Shown here piece by piece: positions 26,192-35,177 of a stretch of 64,000 nucleotides of DNA. Numbering within the stretch: position 1 is the first letter of the stretch; the number at the start of each line of letters is the position of its first letter. Below the pieces are notes generated by a model. That model worked only from the letters and a program-made list of their open reading frames with translations. It was not told where the DNA came from and did no database searches. The stretch covers positions 127,200-191,199 of the forward strand of contig JAEWWT010000015.1 in assembly GCA_023396225.1 (NCBI GenBank), written 5' to 3'. The translations under genes and the position numbers were made by a program. Origin of the DNA: Bacillota bacterium. GTDB lineage: Bacteria > Bacillota > Clostridia > Oscillospirales > Ruminococcaceae.

Positions 26192-27853
26192 ATGAAAAGT
26201 AGTTCAATAAAATTCGGTACAAATAATGCTCCTCACCGTGCACTATTTCATGCACTTGGAATGACAAACGAAGAAATGTCACGTCCTATGATCGGAATTG
26301 TAAGCTCATATAATGAAATTGTTCCAGGTCATATAAATATTGACAAAATTGTTGATGCTGTTAAGCTTGGAGTAGCAATGGCAGGGGGAACGCCAGTTGT
26401 ATTTCCTGCAATAGCAGTATGCGATGGAATAGCTATGGGACACAAGGGTATGAAATATTCTTTGGTTACCAGAGATCTGATTGCTGATTCTACTGAAGCA
26501 ATGGCACTTGCACATGGATTTGATGCTCTGGTTATGGTTCCAAACTGTGATAAAAATGTTCCTGGACTTCTTATGGCAGCAGCACGACTGAATATACCAT
26601 GTATTTTTGTAAGCGGAGGTCCAATGCTTGCAGGTCATGTTGACGGTCATAAGACAAGTTTTTCAAGCATTTCAGAAGCTGTCGGTGAGTTTAATGCAGG
26701 AAGCATTTCGGAGGAAAAGCTTGAAGAGTATGAATGTAAGACTTGTCCTACATGTGGTTCTTGTTCAGGTATGTATACAGCTAATTCCATGAACTGTTTA
26801 ACAGAGGTTCTTGGAATGGGATTGAAGGGAAACGGTACAATTCCTGCAGTTTATTCTCAGCGTATTGAACTTGCAAAGCATGCTGGAATGAAGATAATGG
26901 AATTGCTTGAAAAGGATATTAAGCCAAGAGATATTATGACTGAGAAGGCGTTTTATAATGCTTTGACTGTTGATATGGCTCTCGGCTGTTCTACAAACAG
27001 CATGCTTCATCTTCCTGCAATTGCACATGAATGTGAAATAGATATTAACCTTGATATTGCTAATAAGATCAGCGAAAAAACACCTAATCTCTGTCATCTT
27101 GCTCCTGCAGGACATACTTATATTGAAGAGCTTGATGAAGCTGGTGGTGTCTATGCAGTTATGAATGAGCTTAACAAGGAAAATCTTCTTTATACTGATA
27201 TTATAACTGCAACAGGAAAGACTGTCGGTGAAAACATAAGCGGATGTAACAATAAAAATGCAGATGTAATCAGACCGATTGATAATCCATACAGCAAAAC
27301 AGGCGGTATTGCTGTTTTAAGAGGCAACCTTGCACCGGATGGCTGTGTTGTAAAGCGTAGTGCTGTTGCACCGGAAATGCTTGCTCATTTAGGACCTGCA
27401 AAAGTATTTGATTGTGAAGAAGATGCAATGGATGCTATTAACAGCGGCAAAATCAATTCTGGTGATGTTGTTGTAATAAGATATGAGGGTCCAAAGGGTG
27501 GTCCTGGAATGAGAGAGATGCTTAATCCTACTTCTGCCATTGTTGGAATGGGACTTGGAAGCACTGTTGCTCTTATTACGGACGGAAGGTTCAGCGGTGC
27601 AACACGAGGAGCCGCAATAGGACATATTTCTCCTGAAGCTGCTGTAGGCGGACCTATCGGTATAGTAAGAGATGGGGATATTATATCAATCGATATTCCT
27701 GCAAATAAGATTACACTTGAAATTTCTGATGATGAAATGAAGAAAAGACTTGCTGATTTCAGACCTAAGACAAAAGAACTTAAGGGATACCTCAAGAGAT
27801 ATGCTAAACTTGTTACTTCTGGTTCAAACGGAGCTATCCTTAATGATGAATAA
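26192..27853 (+). CDS. ilvD: Dihydroxy-acid dehydratase
   Basis: Iron-sulfur dehydratase in valine, leucine and isoleucine synthesis. Cluster cysteines are seen in CDKNVPG and CPTCGSCSGMYTANSMN. EGPKGGPGMREM, DGRFSGATRG and GHISPEAAVGGPI complete the IlvD/Edd signature. It has 553 residues from ATG 26192; ATG 26180 is also in frame but directly abuts the AGAAAGGA site. No other ilv or leu genes are nearby, so it is a stand-alone unit behind the leader described above. Confidence 0.96.
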   Translation: MKSSSIKFGTNNAPHRALFHALGMTNEEMSRPMIGIVSSYNEIVPGHINIDKIVDAVKLGVAMAGGTPVVFPAIAVCDGIAMGHKGMKYSLVTRDLIADSTEAMALAHGFDALVMVPNCDKNVPGLLMAAARLNIPCIFVSGGPMLAGHVDGHKTSFSSISEAVGEFNAGSISEEKLEEYECKTCPTCGSCSGMYTANSMNCLTEVLGMGLKGNGTIPAVYSQRIELAKHAGMKIMELLEKDIKPRDIMTEKAFYNALTVDMALGCSTNSMLHLPAIAHECEIDINLDIANKISEKTPNLCHLAPAGHTYIEELDEAGGVYAVMNELNKENLLYTDIITATGKTVGENISGCNNKNADVIRPIDNPYSKTGGIAVLRGNLAPDGCVVKRSAVAPEMLAHLGPAKVFDCEEDAMDAINSGKINSGDVVVIRYEGPKGGPGMREMLNPTSAIVGMGLGSTVALITDGRFSGATRGAAIGHISPEAAVGGPIGIVRDGDIISIDIPANKITLEISDDEMKKRLADFRPKTKELKGYLKRYAKLVTSGSNGAILNDE

Positions 27854-27871
27854 TAAAGAGAAGGTACAGTT

Positions 27872-28276
27872 ATGTCAGTAAAAAAAATGAGTATCACTAA
27901 AATATTAGGAATTATATTTTTCATTATAACTCTTTTAATTCTTATAATCTGTACCTCTTTTTTGATTTACTTTGGTGGGCAGAAGAAAGTAGTAAATAAC
28001 TTTTATACATCAATTCAGCGTCAGGATATTGATATGTACACAGATTCTGTAATTTCAGATCAGGCTGGTGCTTCTAATTTATATACATCATACTACAATG
28101 TATGGAAGCAATCATTCGGAGAAGATTTTAAGGTGAAATGTAACTTTATAAACAGAGCTTTTCCGGATAAATACATTGTAAATGTGACAGTATATAACAA
28201 GGAAAATTCAGAAGTTCTTAAAGATGTTGAAATTCAGATGAAACGTGAAAATGGCAAGTGGAAGATTGTACTGTAA
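27872..28276 (+). CDS. Small membrane-anchored protein of unknown function
   Basis: 134 residues with one N-terminal membrane helix (about 9-36) and an extracytoplasmic domain of about 95 residues. The domain contains NNFYTSIQRQDIDMYTDSV and ends in KWKIVL. The pattern resembles NTF2-like (DUF4878-type) secreted domains: a helix with paired aromatic residues, then strands. I do not recognise a specific family. It follows ilvD by 18 bases with a GAAGG ribosome site and may be co-transcribed. Confidence 0.7.
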   Translation: MSVKKMSITKILGIIFFIITLLILIICTSFLIYFGGQKKVVNNFYTSIQRQDIDMYTDSVISDQAGASNLYTSYYNVWKQSFGEDFKVKCNFINRAFPDKYIVNVTVYNKENSEVLKDVEIQMKRENGKWKIVL

Positions 28277-28290
28277 TAGTTAAAAATGCA

Positions 28291-28329
28291 AAACAACAAC
28301 CCCGTTCTTTATTACTAAGAACGGGGTTG
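28291..28329 (-). terminator. Terminator of tRNA-Leu
   Basis: A perfect 13-bp stem (28297-28309 with 28317-28329) has a 7-base loop. On the minus strand it is followed by a T-rich stretch, so it best fits termination of the tRNA transcript. It may also stabilise the 3' end of the plus-strand gene. Confidence 0.75.
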
Positions 28330-28343
28330 CGTTATATCTTATA

Positions 28344-28430
28344 TGGTGCCGGTGGCGGGGGTCGAACCCGCACGGTGTTTCCACCACAGGATTTTGAGTC
28401 CAGCACGTCTGCCAATTCCATCACACCGGC
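28344..28430 (-). tRNA. tRNA-Leu (anticodon CAA)
   Basis: The 87-base minus-strand sequence has a 7-bp acceptor stem GCCGGTG/CACCGGC, discriminator A, encoded CCA, a GGTTCGACCCC-type T-arm, a long class II variable arm and the anticodon loop CTCAAAA, giving anticodon CAA for UUG codons. The anticodon stem has one T-T mismatch (28-42). A consensus promoter precedes it and a terminator follows, so it is a single-gene unit. Confidence 0.93.
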
Positions 28431-28438
28431 GCCATATT

Positions 28439-28467
28439 ATTTTAGCATAGTAAATATATTTTGTCAA
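28439..28467 (-). promoter_or_regulatory. Consensus promoter of tRNA-Leu
   Basis: Read on the minus strand: TTGACA (28462-28467), 17-base spacer, TAAAAT (28439-28444), eight bases before the tRNA 5' end. Confidence 0.88.
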
Positions 28468-28493
28468 TAGAAAGCATCTGTATATTAAAAATA

Positions 28494-29633
28494 TTATTGA
28501 ACATGACTATTATTACTATCTGGGGATTCAGGTGGAGTTTCAACGTTATATTCACGTCTGTGAGTCGTAATATATTCTTTAATAATAATGTATAATACAG
28601 ACATTAAAGGCACTCCAAGCAGTATTCCTACGATACCACCAAGTCCTGCACCAAGAATAATAGAGAGAAGCACGAGAAGAGGAGGCAACCCTACACTTTT
28701 ACCAACAACCTTAGGATAAATAAGGTTGTTTTCAAATTGCTGCAGTATTATAATAAAAATAATAAACCATACGGCGTCTATTGGCTTAACAAGTAGAAGC
28801 ACCAAGGCTGATGGTATTGTTCCAATAATTGCTCCTACAACAGGAACAAGAGCAGTAATACATATCAATGTGCTTATAAGCGGAGCATAATCAAAGCCGA
28901 ATATAGTCATTCCTATAAAACATAATGCCCCAAGAATAAAGGCTTCAATGATTTGCCCAGAAATAAATTTTGAAAATGTATCGGATACGATACGATAGTA
29001 TTTAGTAAGAATATCAAACTTATCTTTAGGAAGCAAAGCTCCGAAAAATGATGAAATCATATCTTTAAGGCTTTCTTTATCTATAAGAATATAAATTGAT
29101 AGAATAATTCCAATAAATATATTTGTTACACCTAGAACAATATTTGATGTTATATTATAGGTTTTCTCAATAATATTTGGTAGGTTAATGCTTATTTTAG
29201 AAATCATATTCATAACATATTCCATTATTCCAAAAGTATCATTGTCAGATAATTTCGTATAATATTGTGTAAAATTATTATAATACTGATTAAAGTTATT
29301 GGAGAACAAAATAATACTATTCTTAATCTGAGGTACAACAAAAGTAATTATTGCACAAAAAATCGCAACAAACAAAAGATAGGTAATTGCTATGCCTAAG
29401 CCATTTACTTTCTTGGGCTTTAGCTTTGGAAATATTTTAGAGATTAATGATTTAATTAAAATAACAGGTCTGTTAAAAATAAATGCAATTACAACACCTA
29501 TTAGTAGTGGTACAAGCAAACTGAATATACTTGAAATTGCAAGTAGTACTGAATCTAGCTTAATAAGCAGAGCAATGCATATAAAAATAATTACTCCGAT
29601 TATTGCAAACAGTCTTATATTCTTTTTATCCAC
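28494..29633 (-). CDS. AI-2E family transporter (UPF0118)
   Basis: 379-residue polytopic membrane protein of the AI-2E/UPF0118 family. About eight helices are seen, with the family's GAIIGTIPSALVLLLVKP, NNLIYPKVVGKSVGLPPLLVLLSI and GGIVGILLGVPL segments near the C-terminus. Members include the autoinducer-2 exporter TqsA and Na+/H+ antiporters. Substrate cannot be assigned from sequence, and no luxS is nearby. GTG 29633 follows a GGAAGG site. The promoter lies across a long perfect palindrome. Confidence 0.86.
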   Translation of the reverse strand: MDKKNIRLFAIIGVIIFICIALLIKLDSVLLAISSIFSLLVPLLIGVVIAFIFNRPVILIKSLISKIFPKLKPKKVNGLGIAITYLLFVAIFCAIITFVVPQIKNSIILFSNNFNQYYNNFTQYYTKLSDNDTFGIMEYVMNMISKISINLPNIIEKTYNITSNIVLGVTNIFIGIILSIYILIDKESLKDMISSFFGALLPKDKFDILTKYYRIVSDTFSKFISGQIIEAFILGALCFIGMTIFGFDYAPLISTLICITALVPVVGAIIGTIPSALVLLLVKPIDAVWFIIFIIILQQFENNLIYPKVVGKSVGLPPLLVLLSIILGAGLGGIVGILLGVPLMSVLYIIIKEYITTHRREYNVETPPESPDSNNSHVQ

Positions 29634-29665
29634 GTAATCATCCTTCCATTATATAATTTACTTTA

Positions 29666-29704
29666 ATATATTATAAATATATCAATATTTATAATATATG
29701 TCAA
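29666..29704 (-). promoter_or_regulatory. Promoter overlapping a perfect 15-bp palindrome
   Basis: Minus-strand TTGACA (29699-29704), 17 bases, TATATT (29676-29681). Arms 29666-29680 and 29685-29699 are exact inverse complements around ATCA, so the palindrome covers the -10 box and the spacer. It could be a repressor operator for the AI-2E gene, although AT-rich palindromes can arise by chance. Confidence 0.6.
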
Positions 29705-29781
29705 TAAAAATAACTAGAGTAAATGTTATTATCTAATAATTAAACATAAAAGATTAATCATATTTAAATTAGGTATATTTA

Positions 29782-29810
29782 TTGACAAGAAAGTATATTT
29801 ACTGTAAAAT
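29782..29810 (+). promoter_or_regulatory. Promoter of the 29.86-kb lipoprotein gene
   Basis: TTGACA (29782-29787), 17 bases, TAAAAT (29805-29810), about 45 bases before the start codon. Confidence 0.85.
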
Positions 29811-29855
29811 TTTAATGCGTATTTATATGACAAAAATTAGAATGAGGGTAATAAG

Positions 29856-30371
29856 ATGAAAAAGATTTTTACTATATTATTTGTTATTATGTTAATTGTA
29901 AGTCAGACTTCATGCACTAATTCAAAGATTATAACTGAAAATTCTGAAGTATTATCTGAAAATGGAGAAAATGTTCTGCAAACAACATATGATAATAATG
30001 CCAATAACATAATGTTTTATGCCAAAAAAGAAAATTGGAATTGTATCAATTATTCTGAAGATGAATGGCTATACACTTCCTGGATAGTATATTATGATGG
30101 AATTGTTGAGAAATTTGATATGTTTAATCTAAGTGGAGAGAAAAATAAAATAACATATACATTGAGTGATAAATCATTAAAAAAAATGATTAAATTGTTG
30201 AACAGAAAATTTAAAAGTATTGACAAGGGTTCAAGTGCTTGTGATGGTACTGGCTGGACTATGATTTATTATAGTATGGACAACACTCAAATACATTCAT
30301 TTGAAGGGTACATATATGACATTATACCTCTTGAACAAATTCAGAAAATACTTGAAGATAATGATGAGTAA
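29856..30371 (+). CDS. Putative lipoprotein of unknown function
   Basis: 171 residues with a lysine-start signal peptide and lipobox VSQTSC (Cys 20), so it should be lipidated by Lgt. The mature part is acidic, rich in Asn, Tyr and Trp, with a WLYTSWIVYYDGIVEKFD stretch and conserved-looking GTGWTMIYYSMD. No family recognised. It has its own consensus promoter and a GAGGGT ribosome site. It stands alone between the AI-2E gene and the str operon. Confidence 0.75.
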   Translation: MKKIFTILFVIMLIVSQTSCTNSKIITENSEVLSENGENVLQTTYDNNANNIMFYAKKENWNCINYSEDEWLYTSWIVYYDGIVEKFDMFNLSGEKNKITYTLSDKSLKKMIKLLNRKFKSIDKGSSACDGTGWTMIYYSMDNTQIHSFEGYIYDIIPLEQIQKILEDNDE

Positions 30372-30421
30372 ATGAATTAGTATATGTCTCAAATAAAATA
30401 ACAAATTTATGAATAAAAAGC

Positions 30422-30450
30422 TTGACAAATGCAGAAAATGCATATATAAT
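30422..30450 (+). promoter_or_regulatory. Promoter of the str operon
   Basis: TTGACA (30422-30427), 17 bases, TATAAT (30445-30450): a perfect sigma-A consensus 60 bases before rpsL. Confidence 0.92.
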
Positions 30451-30509
30451 AATTAAATGTGTGAGAGTTTATGCTCTTATATAAATTTTTTAAGAAAGGA
30501 GTTAGATTA

Positions 30510-30935
30510 ATGCCTACATTTAATCAGTTGGTTCGTAAGGGCAGAGATGTAATTGAAAAGAAGTCTACAGCACCAGCTCTTCAGAAGGGATACAATTCCA
30601 AGAAGAAGGTTGCTATCAATCAGAGCTCACCTCAGAAAAGAGGCGTTTGCACTGCTGTAAGAACTGCAACACCTAAGAAGCCTAACTCAGCTATGAGAAA
30701 GATTGCCAGAGTAAGACTTACAAACGGTAATGAAGTAACAGCTTACATTCCTGGTATCGGTCATAACCTTCAGGAACACTCTGTAGTTCTTATCAGAGGC
30801 GGAAGAGTTAAGGATCTCCCTGGTGTACGTTACCATATTATCAGAGGTACACTTGATGCTCAGGGTGTAGCTAAGAGAAATCAAGCTCGTTCTAAGTACG
30901 GAGCTAAGAGACCAAAGGCTGGAGCAGCTAAGTAA
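30510..30935 (+). CDS. rpsL: 30S ribosomal protein S12
   Basis: Decoding-site ribosomal protein. The MPTFNQLVRKGR start, the CTAVRTATPKKPNSAMRK loop and the GGRVKDLPGVRYHIIRGTLD segment are all standard. The lysine that is changed in streptomycin resistance is present in KKPNSA. It has 141 residues. ATG 30510 follows AAAGGAG; the in-frame start at 30471 is rejected. It is the first gene of the rpsL-rpsG-fusA-tuf operon. Confidence 0.97.
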   Translation: MPTFNQLVRKGRDVIEKKSTAPALQKGYNSKKKVAINQSSPQKRGVCTAVRTATPKKPNSAMRKIARVRLTNGNEVTAYIPGIGHNLQEHSVVLIRGGRVKDLPGVRYHIIRGTLDAQGVAKRNQARSKYGAKRPKAGAAK

Positions 30936-31107
30936 TAAGCACAGCTTATTAAATTTGTAGAACTCATGAAACCACAGGATTTATGTGGAGTATTCATTTA
31001 ATATATATTGAATACCTCTGCATTGGTCAACGTGTCATCGTAACCTATAAAGTTTGTGGAATGAAGCGAGTACCTATGATATCATTACTATGAAGGAGGG
31101 AAGTACT
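30936..31107 (+). other. Structured S12-S7 intercistronic region
   Basis: 172 bases without a gene. There is a CCACA/TGTGG hairpin (30972-30988) and a longer stem GAGTATTCA (30988-30996) with TGAATACCTC (31009-31018) carrying one bulged C. No terminator T-run follows. In E. coli the S12-S7 spacer is the S7 translational operator; a similar role here is inference. Confidence 0.5.
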
Positions 31108-31578
31108 GTGCCAAGAAGAGGTAATATAGCAAAACGTGATGTTTTGCTCGATCCTGTTTATAATTCTGAAATTGTAACACGTCTCGTCAACAACATTATG
31201 CTTGATGGTAAGAAGGGTGTTGCTCAGAAGATAGTTTACGGCGCATTTGAAATTGTAGCTGAAAAGACAGGTAAGGATGCTTTAGAAGTTTTTGATCAGG
31301 CTATGGAAAATATTATGCCGTTGCTCGAGGTAAAGGCTCGCCGTGTTGGTGGTGCTACTTACCAGGTGCCAATGGAGGTTAGACCTGAAAGAAAGCAGAC
31401 TCTTGGATTAAGATGGTTAACATCATATTCAAGAGCTAGAAACGAAAAAACAATGAGGGAAAGACTTGCTGCAGAAATTTTGGATGCCAGCAATGGTACC
31501 GGAGGAGCTTGCAAGAAGCGTGAAGATACTCATAAGATGGCTGAAGCTAACAAGGCTTTTGCACATTACCGCTGGTAA
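31108..31578 (+). CDS. rpsG: 30S ribosomal protein S7
   Basis: Primary 16S-binding protein of the 30S head. It starts PRRGNIAKRDVLLDPVYNS, with the family's KARRVGGATYQVPMEV and LRWLTSYSRAR segments and an AHYRW end; 156 residues, exactly the usual length. The start is GTG 31108 after AAGGAGGGAAG; the longer in-frame start at 31054 is rejected. Confidence 0.97.
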   Translation: MPRRGNIAKRDVLLDPVYNSEIVTRLVNNIMLDGKKGVAQKIVYGAFEIVAEKTGKDALEVFDQAMENIMPLLEVKARRVGGATYQVPMEVRPERKQTLGLRWLTSYSRARNEKTMRERLAAEILDASNGTGGACKKREDTHKMAEANKAFAHYRW

Positions 31579-31655
31579 TTTCTTTACGATACATGACGTG
31601 ACGATCGGAACACATTCTTAAAAATATTTCCGATTATTATTTGGAGGAGAAGATT

Positions 31656-33740
31656 ATGCCAAGAGATTGTTCACTTGAACAAACTAGAAATATTGGTATA
31701 ATGGCTCACATTGATGCAGGCAAAACAACCACAACCGAACGAATTCTGTATTACACAGGTATTACACATAAAATCGGTGAGGTTCATGAAGGCGCTGCAA
31801 CAATGGACTGGATGGAGCAGGAACAGGAAAGAGGTATTACAATTACTTCTGCTGCTACTACTGCATACTGGAATGGCCATAGAATCAATGTTATTGACAC
31901 TCCGGGCCACGTTGACTTTACAGTAGAGGTTGAGCGTTCACTTAGAGTTCTTGACGGTTCTGTAACTGTTTTCTGTGCTAAGGGCGGAGTTGAACCACAG
32001 TCTGAAACTGTTTGGAGACAGGCTGATAAGTATAAAGTACCTAGAATGGCTTATGTAAATAAGATGGACATTATGGGTGCTAATTTCTACAGAGTTGTTG
32101 ACATGATGCATGACAGATTAAAATGTAATGCTGTGCCAATTCAGCTTCCTATAGGTTCTGAAGATACTTTTAAGGGCATTATTGACCTTGTAGAAATGAA
32201 GGCATATGTTTATTATGATGACCTTGGAAAAGATATCAGAGTGGAAGAAATTCCTGACGATATGATGGACAAGGCAAAAGAATATCATGAGTCACTTCTT
32301 GAACACGTTGCTGAACAAGATGATGCACTTATGGAAAAATATTTTGCAGGTGAAGAAATTACAATAGAAGAAATTAAAAAGGCTATAAGAATAGCAACAC
32401 TTGCAAATAAAATGGTTCCAGTAGTTTGTGGTACTTCATATAAGAATAAGGGCGTTCAGAAACTTCTTGATGCTGTTATAGATTATATGCCTGCACCTAC
32501 AGATATTGAACACATTAAGGGTATAAATCCTGACACTGATGAAGAGTGCGAAAGACCTTCATCTGATTCAGAACCATTTGCTGCTTTAGCATTTAAGATT
32601 GCTACAGACCCATTTGTTGGAAAGCTTTGCTTCTTCAGAGTTTATTCTGGTTTTGTTAATGCAGGTTCAACTGTTCTTAATGCAACTAAGGATAATAATG
32701 AAAGAATGGGACGTATTCTTCAGATGCATTCTAACCACAGAAAGGATATCGAAACTGTTTATGCAGGAGATATTGCTGCTTGTGTAGGCTTGAAGAATAC
32801 AACTACAGGTGATACACTTTGTGATCCTAAGGCTCCCGTTATTCTTGAGTCTATGGAATTCCCTGAACCAGTTATTCAGCTTGCTATTGAGCCTAAGACA
32901 AAAGCTGGTCAGGAAAAGATGGGTATTGCACTTTCAAAGCTTGCTGAAGAAGATCCAACATTCAAAACTTGGACTGATGAAGAAACTGGTCAGACTATTA
33001 TTGCTGGTATGGGTGAACTTCACCTTGATATTATCGTTGATAGAATGCTCCGTGAATTTAAGGTTGAGGCTAATGTTGGTGCTCCACAGGTTGCTTATAA
33101 GGAAACAGTTAAGCAACTTGCTGACGTTGATCACAAGTACAAGAGACAGTCTGGTGGTAGCGGTCAGTATGCTCACGTTAAACTTAAACTTGAACCAAAC
33201 GTATCAGGTAAGGGATATGAGTTTGTTAACGCTGTAACAGGCGGATCTATTCCTAAGGAATTTATACCTTCTGTTGATAAGGGTATTCAGGGTGCAATGA
33301 AGGCTGGTGTTCTTGCTGGCTATCAGGTAGTTGACGTTAAGGCTACTCTTTATGATGGATCTTACCATGAAGTTGACTCATCTGAAATGGCGTTCTCAAT
33401 TGCTGGTTCTATGGCATTTAAGGAAGCTATGAAGAAGGCAAATCCATGTATACTTGAACCAATCATGAAAGTTATTGTAATTGTTCCTGAAGATTACATG
33501 GGTGATGTAATCGGTGATCTCAACTCAAGAAGAGGTCAGATTCAGGGAATGGAAGCACGTCCTGGTGCTCAGCAGATCAATGCTCTTGTTCCTCTTTCTG
33601 AAATGTTCGGATATTCAAATGATCTCCGTTCAAAGACACAGGGTAGAGGTCAGTATTCTATGGAACCAGATAGTTACATTGAAGTTCCTAAGTCAATTGC
33701 TGAAAAGATCATGTCTTCAAGAAATAAGGGTCAGGATTAA
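31656..33740 (+). CDS. fusA: Elongation factor G
   Basis: Translocase GTPase. G-domain motifs are AHIDAGKTTTTE (P-loop), RGITI, DTPGHVD and NKMD; domain IV carries GGSGQYAHVKLKLEP and the tip loop region, and domain V ends in RGQYSMEPDSY. It has 694 residues from ATG 31656, which follows GGAGGAG. It lies in the str operon, with no terminator before the separate tuf promoter. Confidence 0.97.
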   Translation: MPRDCSLEQTRNIGIMAHIDAGKTTTTERILYYTGITHKIGEVHEGAATMDWMEQEQERGITITSAATTAYWNGHRINVIDTPGHVDFTVEVERSLRVLDGSVTVFCAKGGVEPQSETVWRQADKYKVPRMAYVNKMDIMGANFYRVVDMMHDRLKCNAVPIQLPIGSEDTFKGIIDLVEMKAYVYYDDLGKDIRVEEIPDDMMDKAKEYHESLLEHVAEQDDALMEKYFAGEEITIEEIKKAIRIATLANKMVPVVCGTSYKNKGVQKLLDAVIDYMPAPTDIEHIKGINPDTDEECERPSSDSEPFAALAFKIATDPFVGKLCFFRVYSGFVNAGSTVLNATKDNNERMGRILQMHSNHRKDIETVYAGDIAACVGLKNTTTGDTLCDPKAPVILESMEFPEPVIQLAIEPKTKAGQEKMGIALSKLAEEDPTFKTWTDEETGQTIIAGMGELHLDIIVDRMLREFKVEANVGAPQVAYKETVKQLADVDHKYKRQSGGSGQYAHVKLKLEPNVSGKGYEFVNAVTGGSIPKEFIPSVDKGIQGAMKAGVLAGYQVVDVKATLYDGSYHEVDSSEMAFSIAGSMAFKEAMKKANPCILEPIMKVIVIVPEDYMGDVIGDLNSRRGQIQGMEARPGAQQINALVPLSEMFGYSNDLRSKTQGRGQYSMEPDSYIEVPKSIAEKIMSSRNKGQD

Positions 33741-33769
33741 TTTCTGATTAAAAAATATTGTTAAACTAC

Positions 33770-33798
33770 TTGAAATTATTTTTCAATTCTGTTAGAAT
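33770..33798 (+). promoter_or_regulatory. Internal promoter of tuf
   Basis: TTGAAA (33770-33775), 17 bases, TAGAAT (33793-33798), about 43 bases before the tuf start. It allows EF-Tu to be made in excess over the rest of the operon. Confidence 0.8.
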
Positions 33799-33840
33799 AT
33801 AGAATATGAATTATTATTTATTTTAAAGGAGGATTTTCCA

Positions 33841-35043
33841 ATGGCAAAGGCTCATTTTGAAAGAAATAAACCACACGTAAATATTGGTACAATTGGTCAC
33901 GTTGACCATGGTAAAACAACTCTTACTGCTGCAATCACAAAGTATCTCTCACTTAAGGGTTATGCTAAGTTCGAAGATTATGCAAATATCGATAAGGCTC
34001 CAGAAGAAAGAGAAAGAGGTATCACAATTAATACTGCTCACGTTGAGTATGAAACTGACAATCGTCACTATGCTCACGTTGACTGCCCAGGCCATGCTGA
34101 CTATGTAAAGAACATGATCACTGGTGCTGCTCAGATGGATGGTGCTATCCTCGTTGTTGCTTCAACTGATGGTCCTATGGCTCAGACTAAGGAACACCTT
34201 CTCCTTGCTTACCAGGTTGGTGTACCTTATATCGTAGTATTTATGAACAAGGCTGATCAGGTTGATGATCCAGAACTTCTTGAACTCGTTGAAATGGATG
34301 TTCGTGAAACACTTGACAAGTATCACTTTGATGGTGATAATACACCAATCGTCATTGGTTCCGCTTATCAGGCTCTTTTTTCTGATTCAAAGGATCCTTC
34401 TGATCCTGTATATGAATGTATTAGCAAGCTTATGGACGCTGTTGATTCATATATCCCAACACCTGAAAGAAAAGCAGACCTTCCTTTCCTTATGCCTGTT
34501 GAAGATGTATTCACAATCACTGGTCGTGGTACTGTTGCTACAGGTAGAGTTGAAAGAGGACAGCTTAGAACTGGTGATGAAGTTGAAGTTGTTGGTCTTA
34601 AGGATGAAAAGGCTAAGACTGTTGTTACTGGTATTGAAATGTTCAGAAAGATCCTTGATTACGCTGAAGCAGGTGACAATATTGGTGCTCTTCTCCGTGG
34701 TATCCAGAGAGCAGATATCGAAAGAGGTCAGGTTCTTTGTAAGCCAGGCTCTATCCTCCCGCACACAAAGTTTAAGGGTCAGATCTATGTATTAAAGAAA
34801 GAAGAAGGCGGACGTCATACTCCATTCTTTAATAACTACAGACCTCAGTTCTATTTCAGAACAACTGACGTTACAGGTGTTATCACACTTCCAGCTGATA
34901 AGGAAATGTGTATCCCTGGTGATAACGTTGAAATAGATGTTGAACTCATTACTCCAATTGCTATCGAAGAAGGGCTTCGTTTTGCTATCCGTGAAGGCGG
35001 ACGTACAGTTGGTTCTGGTGTTGTTATAAAAGTTAACGCTTAA
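33841..35043 (+). CDS. tuf: Elongation factor Tu
   Basis: Delivers aminoacyl-tRNA to the ribosome. GHVDHGKTTLT, RGITI, DCPGH and NKAD motifs are intact; the C-terminal GGRHTPFFNNYRPQFYFRTTDVTG region binds tRNA. It has 400 residues. AAAGGAGGA precedes ATG 33841. Codon use is visibly more restricted (many CTT, GGT, GTT, CAC) than in the surrounding genes, as expected for a highly expressed protein. Confidence 0.98.
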   Translation: MAKAHFERNKPHVNIGTIGHVDHGKTTLTAAITKYLSLKGYAKFEDYANIDKAPEERERGITINTAHVEYETDNRHYAHVDCPGHADYVKNMITGAAQMDGAILVVASTDGPMAQTKEHLLLAYQVGVPYIVVFMNKADQVDDPELLELVEMDVRETLDKYHFDGDNTPIVIGSAYQALFSDSKDPSDPVYECISKLMDAVDSYIPTPERKADLPFLMPVEDVFTITGRGTVATGRVERGQLRTGDEVEVVGLKDEKAKTVVTGIEMFRKILDYAEAGDNIGALLRGIQRADIERGQVLCKPGSILPHTKFKGQIYVLKKEEGGRHTPFFNNYRPQFYFRTTDVTGVITLPADKEMCIPGDNVEIDVELITPIAIEEGLRFAIREGGRTVGSGVVIKVNA

Positions 35044-35064
35044 TATTTTTTACTTTATTATTTT

Positions 35065-35105
35065 ACGGTGCTATAACTTATGGTTATAGCACCGTATTAT
35101 TTTTA
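35065..35105 (+). terminator. Terminator of the str operon
   Basis: A perfect 13-bp stem, ACGGTGCTATAAC (35065-35077) with GTTATAGCACCGT (35083-35095), has a 5-base loop and is followed by a T-rich tail. Confidence 0.9.
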
Positions 35106-35124
35106 TATAATATTAGCAGAAATA

Positions 35125-35162
35125 AAAAAATCCCTGAAACCAAAAGGTACAGAGATCTTTTA
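35125..35162 (-). terminator. Terminator of the ferredoxin gene
   Basis: On the minus strand ATCTCTG pairs with CAGGGAT and ACC with GGT around a TTTT loop, followed by seven T residues. It lies just past the ferredoxin stop. Confidence 0.7.
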
Positions 35163-35177
35163 TGTATTAGTATTCAA

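Noticed and set aside
28297..28329. Terminator for the plus-strand gene ending at 28276
   Set aside because: The plus-strand side lacks a T-run; the T-rich flank is on the minus strand, so it is assigned to tRNA-Leu.
34262..34795. 177-codon plus-strand frame inside tuf
   Set aside because: It is an out-of-frame shadow caused by the strong codon bias of tuf.
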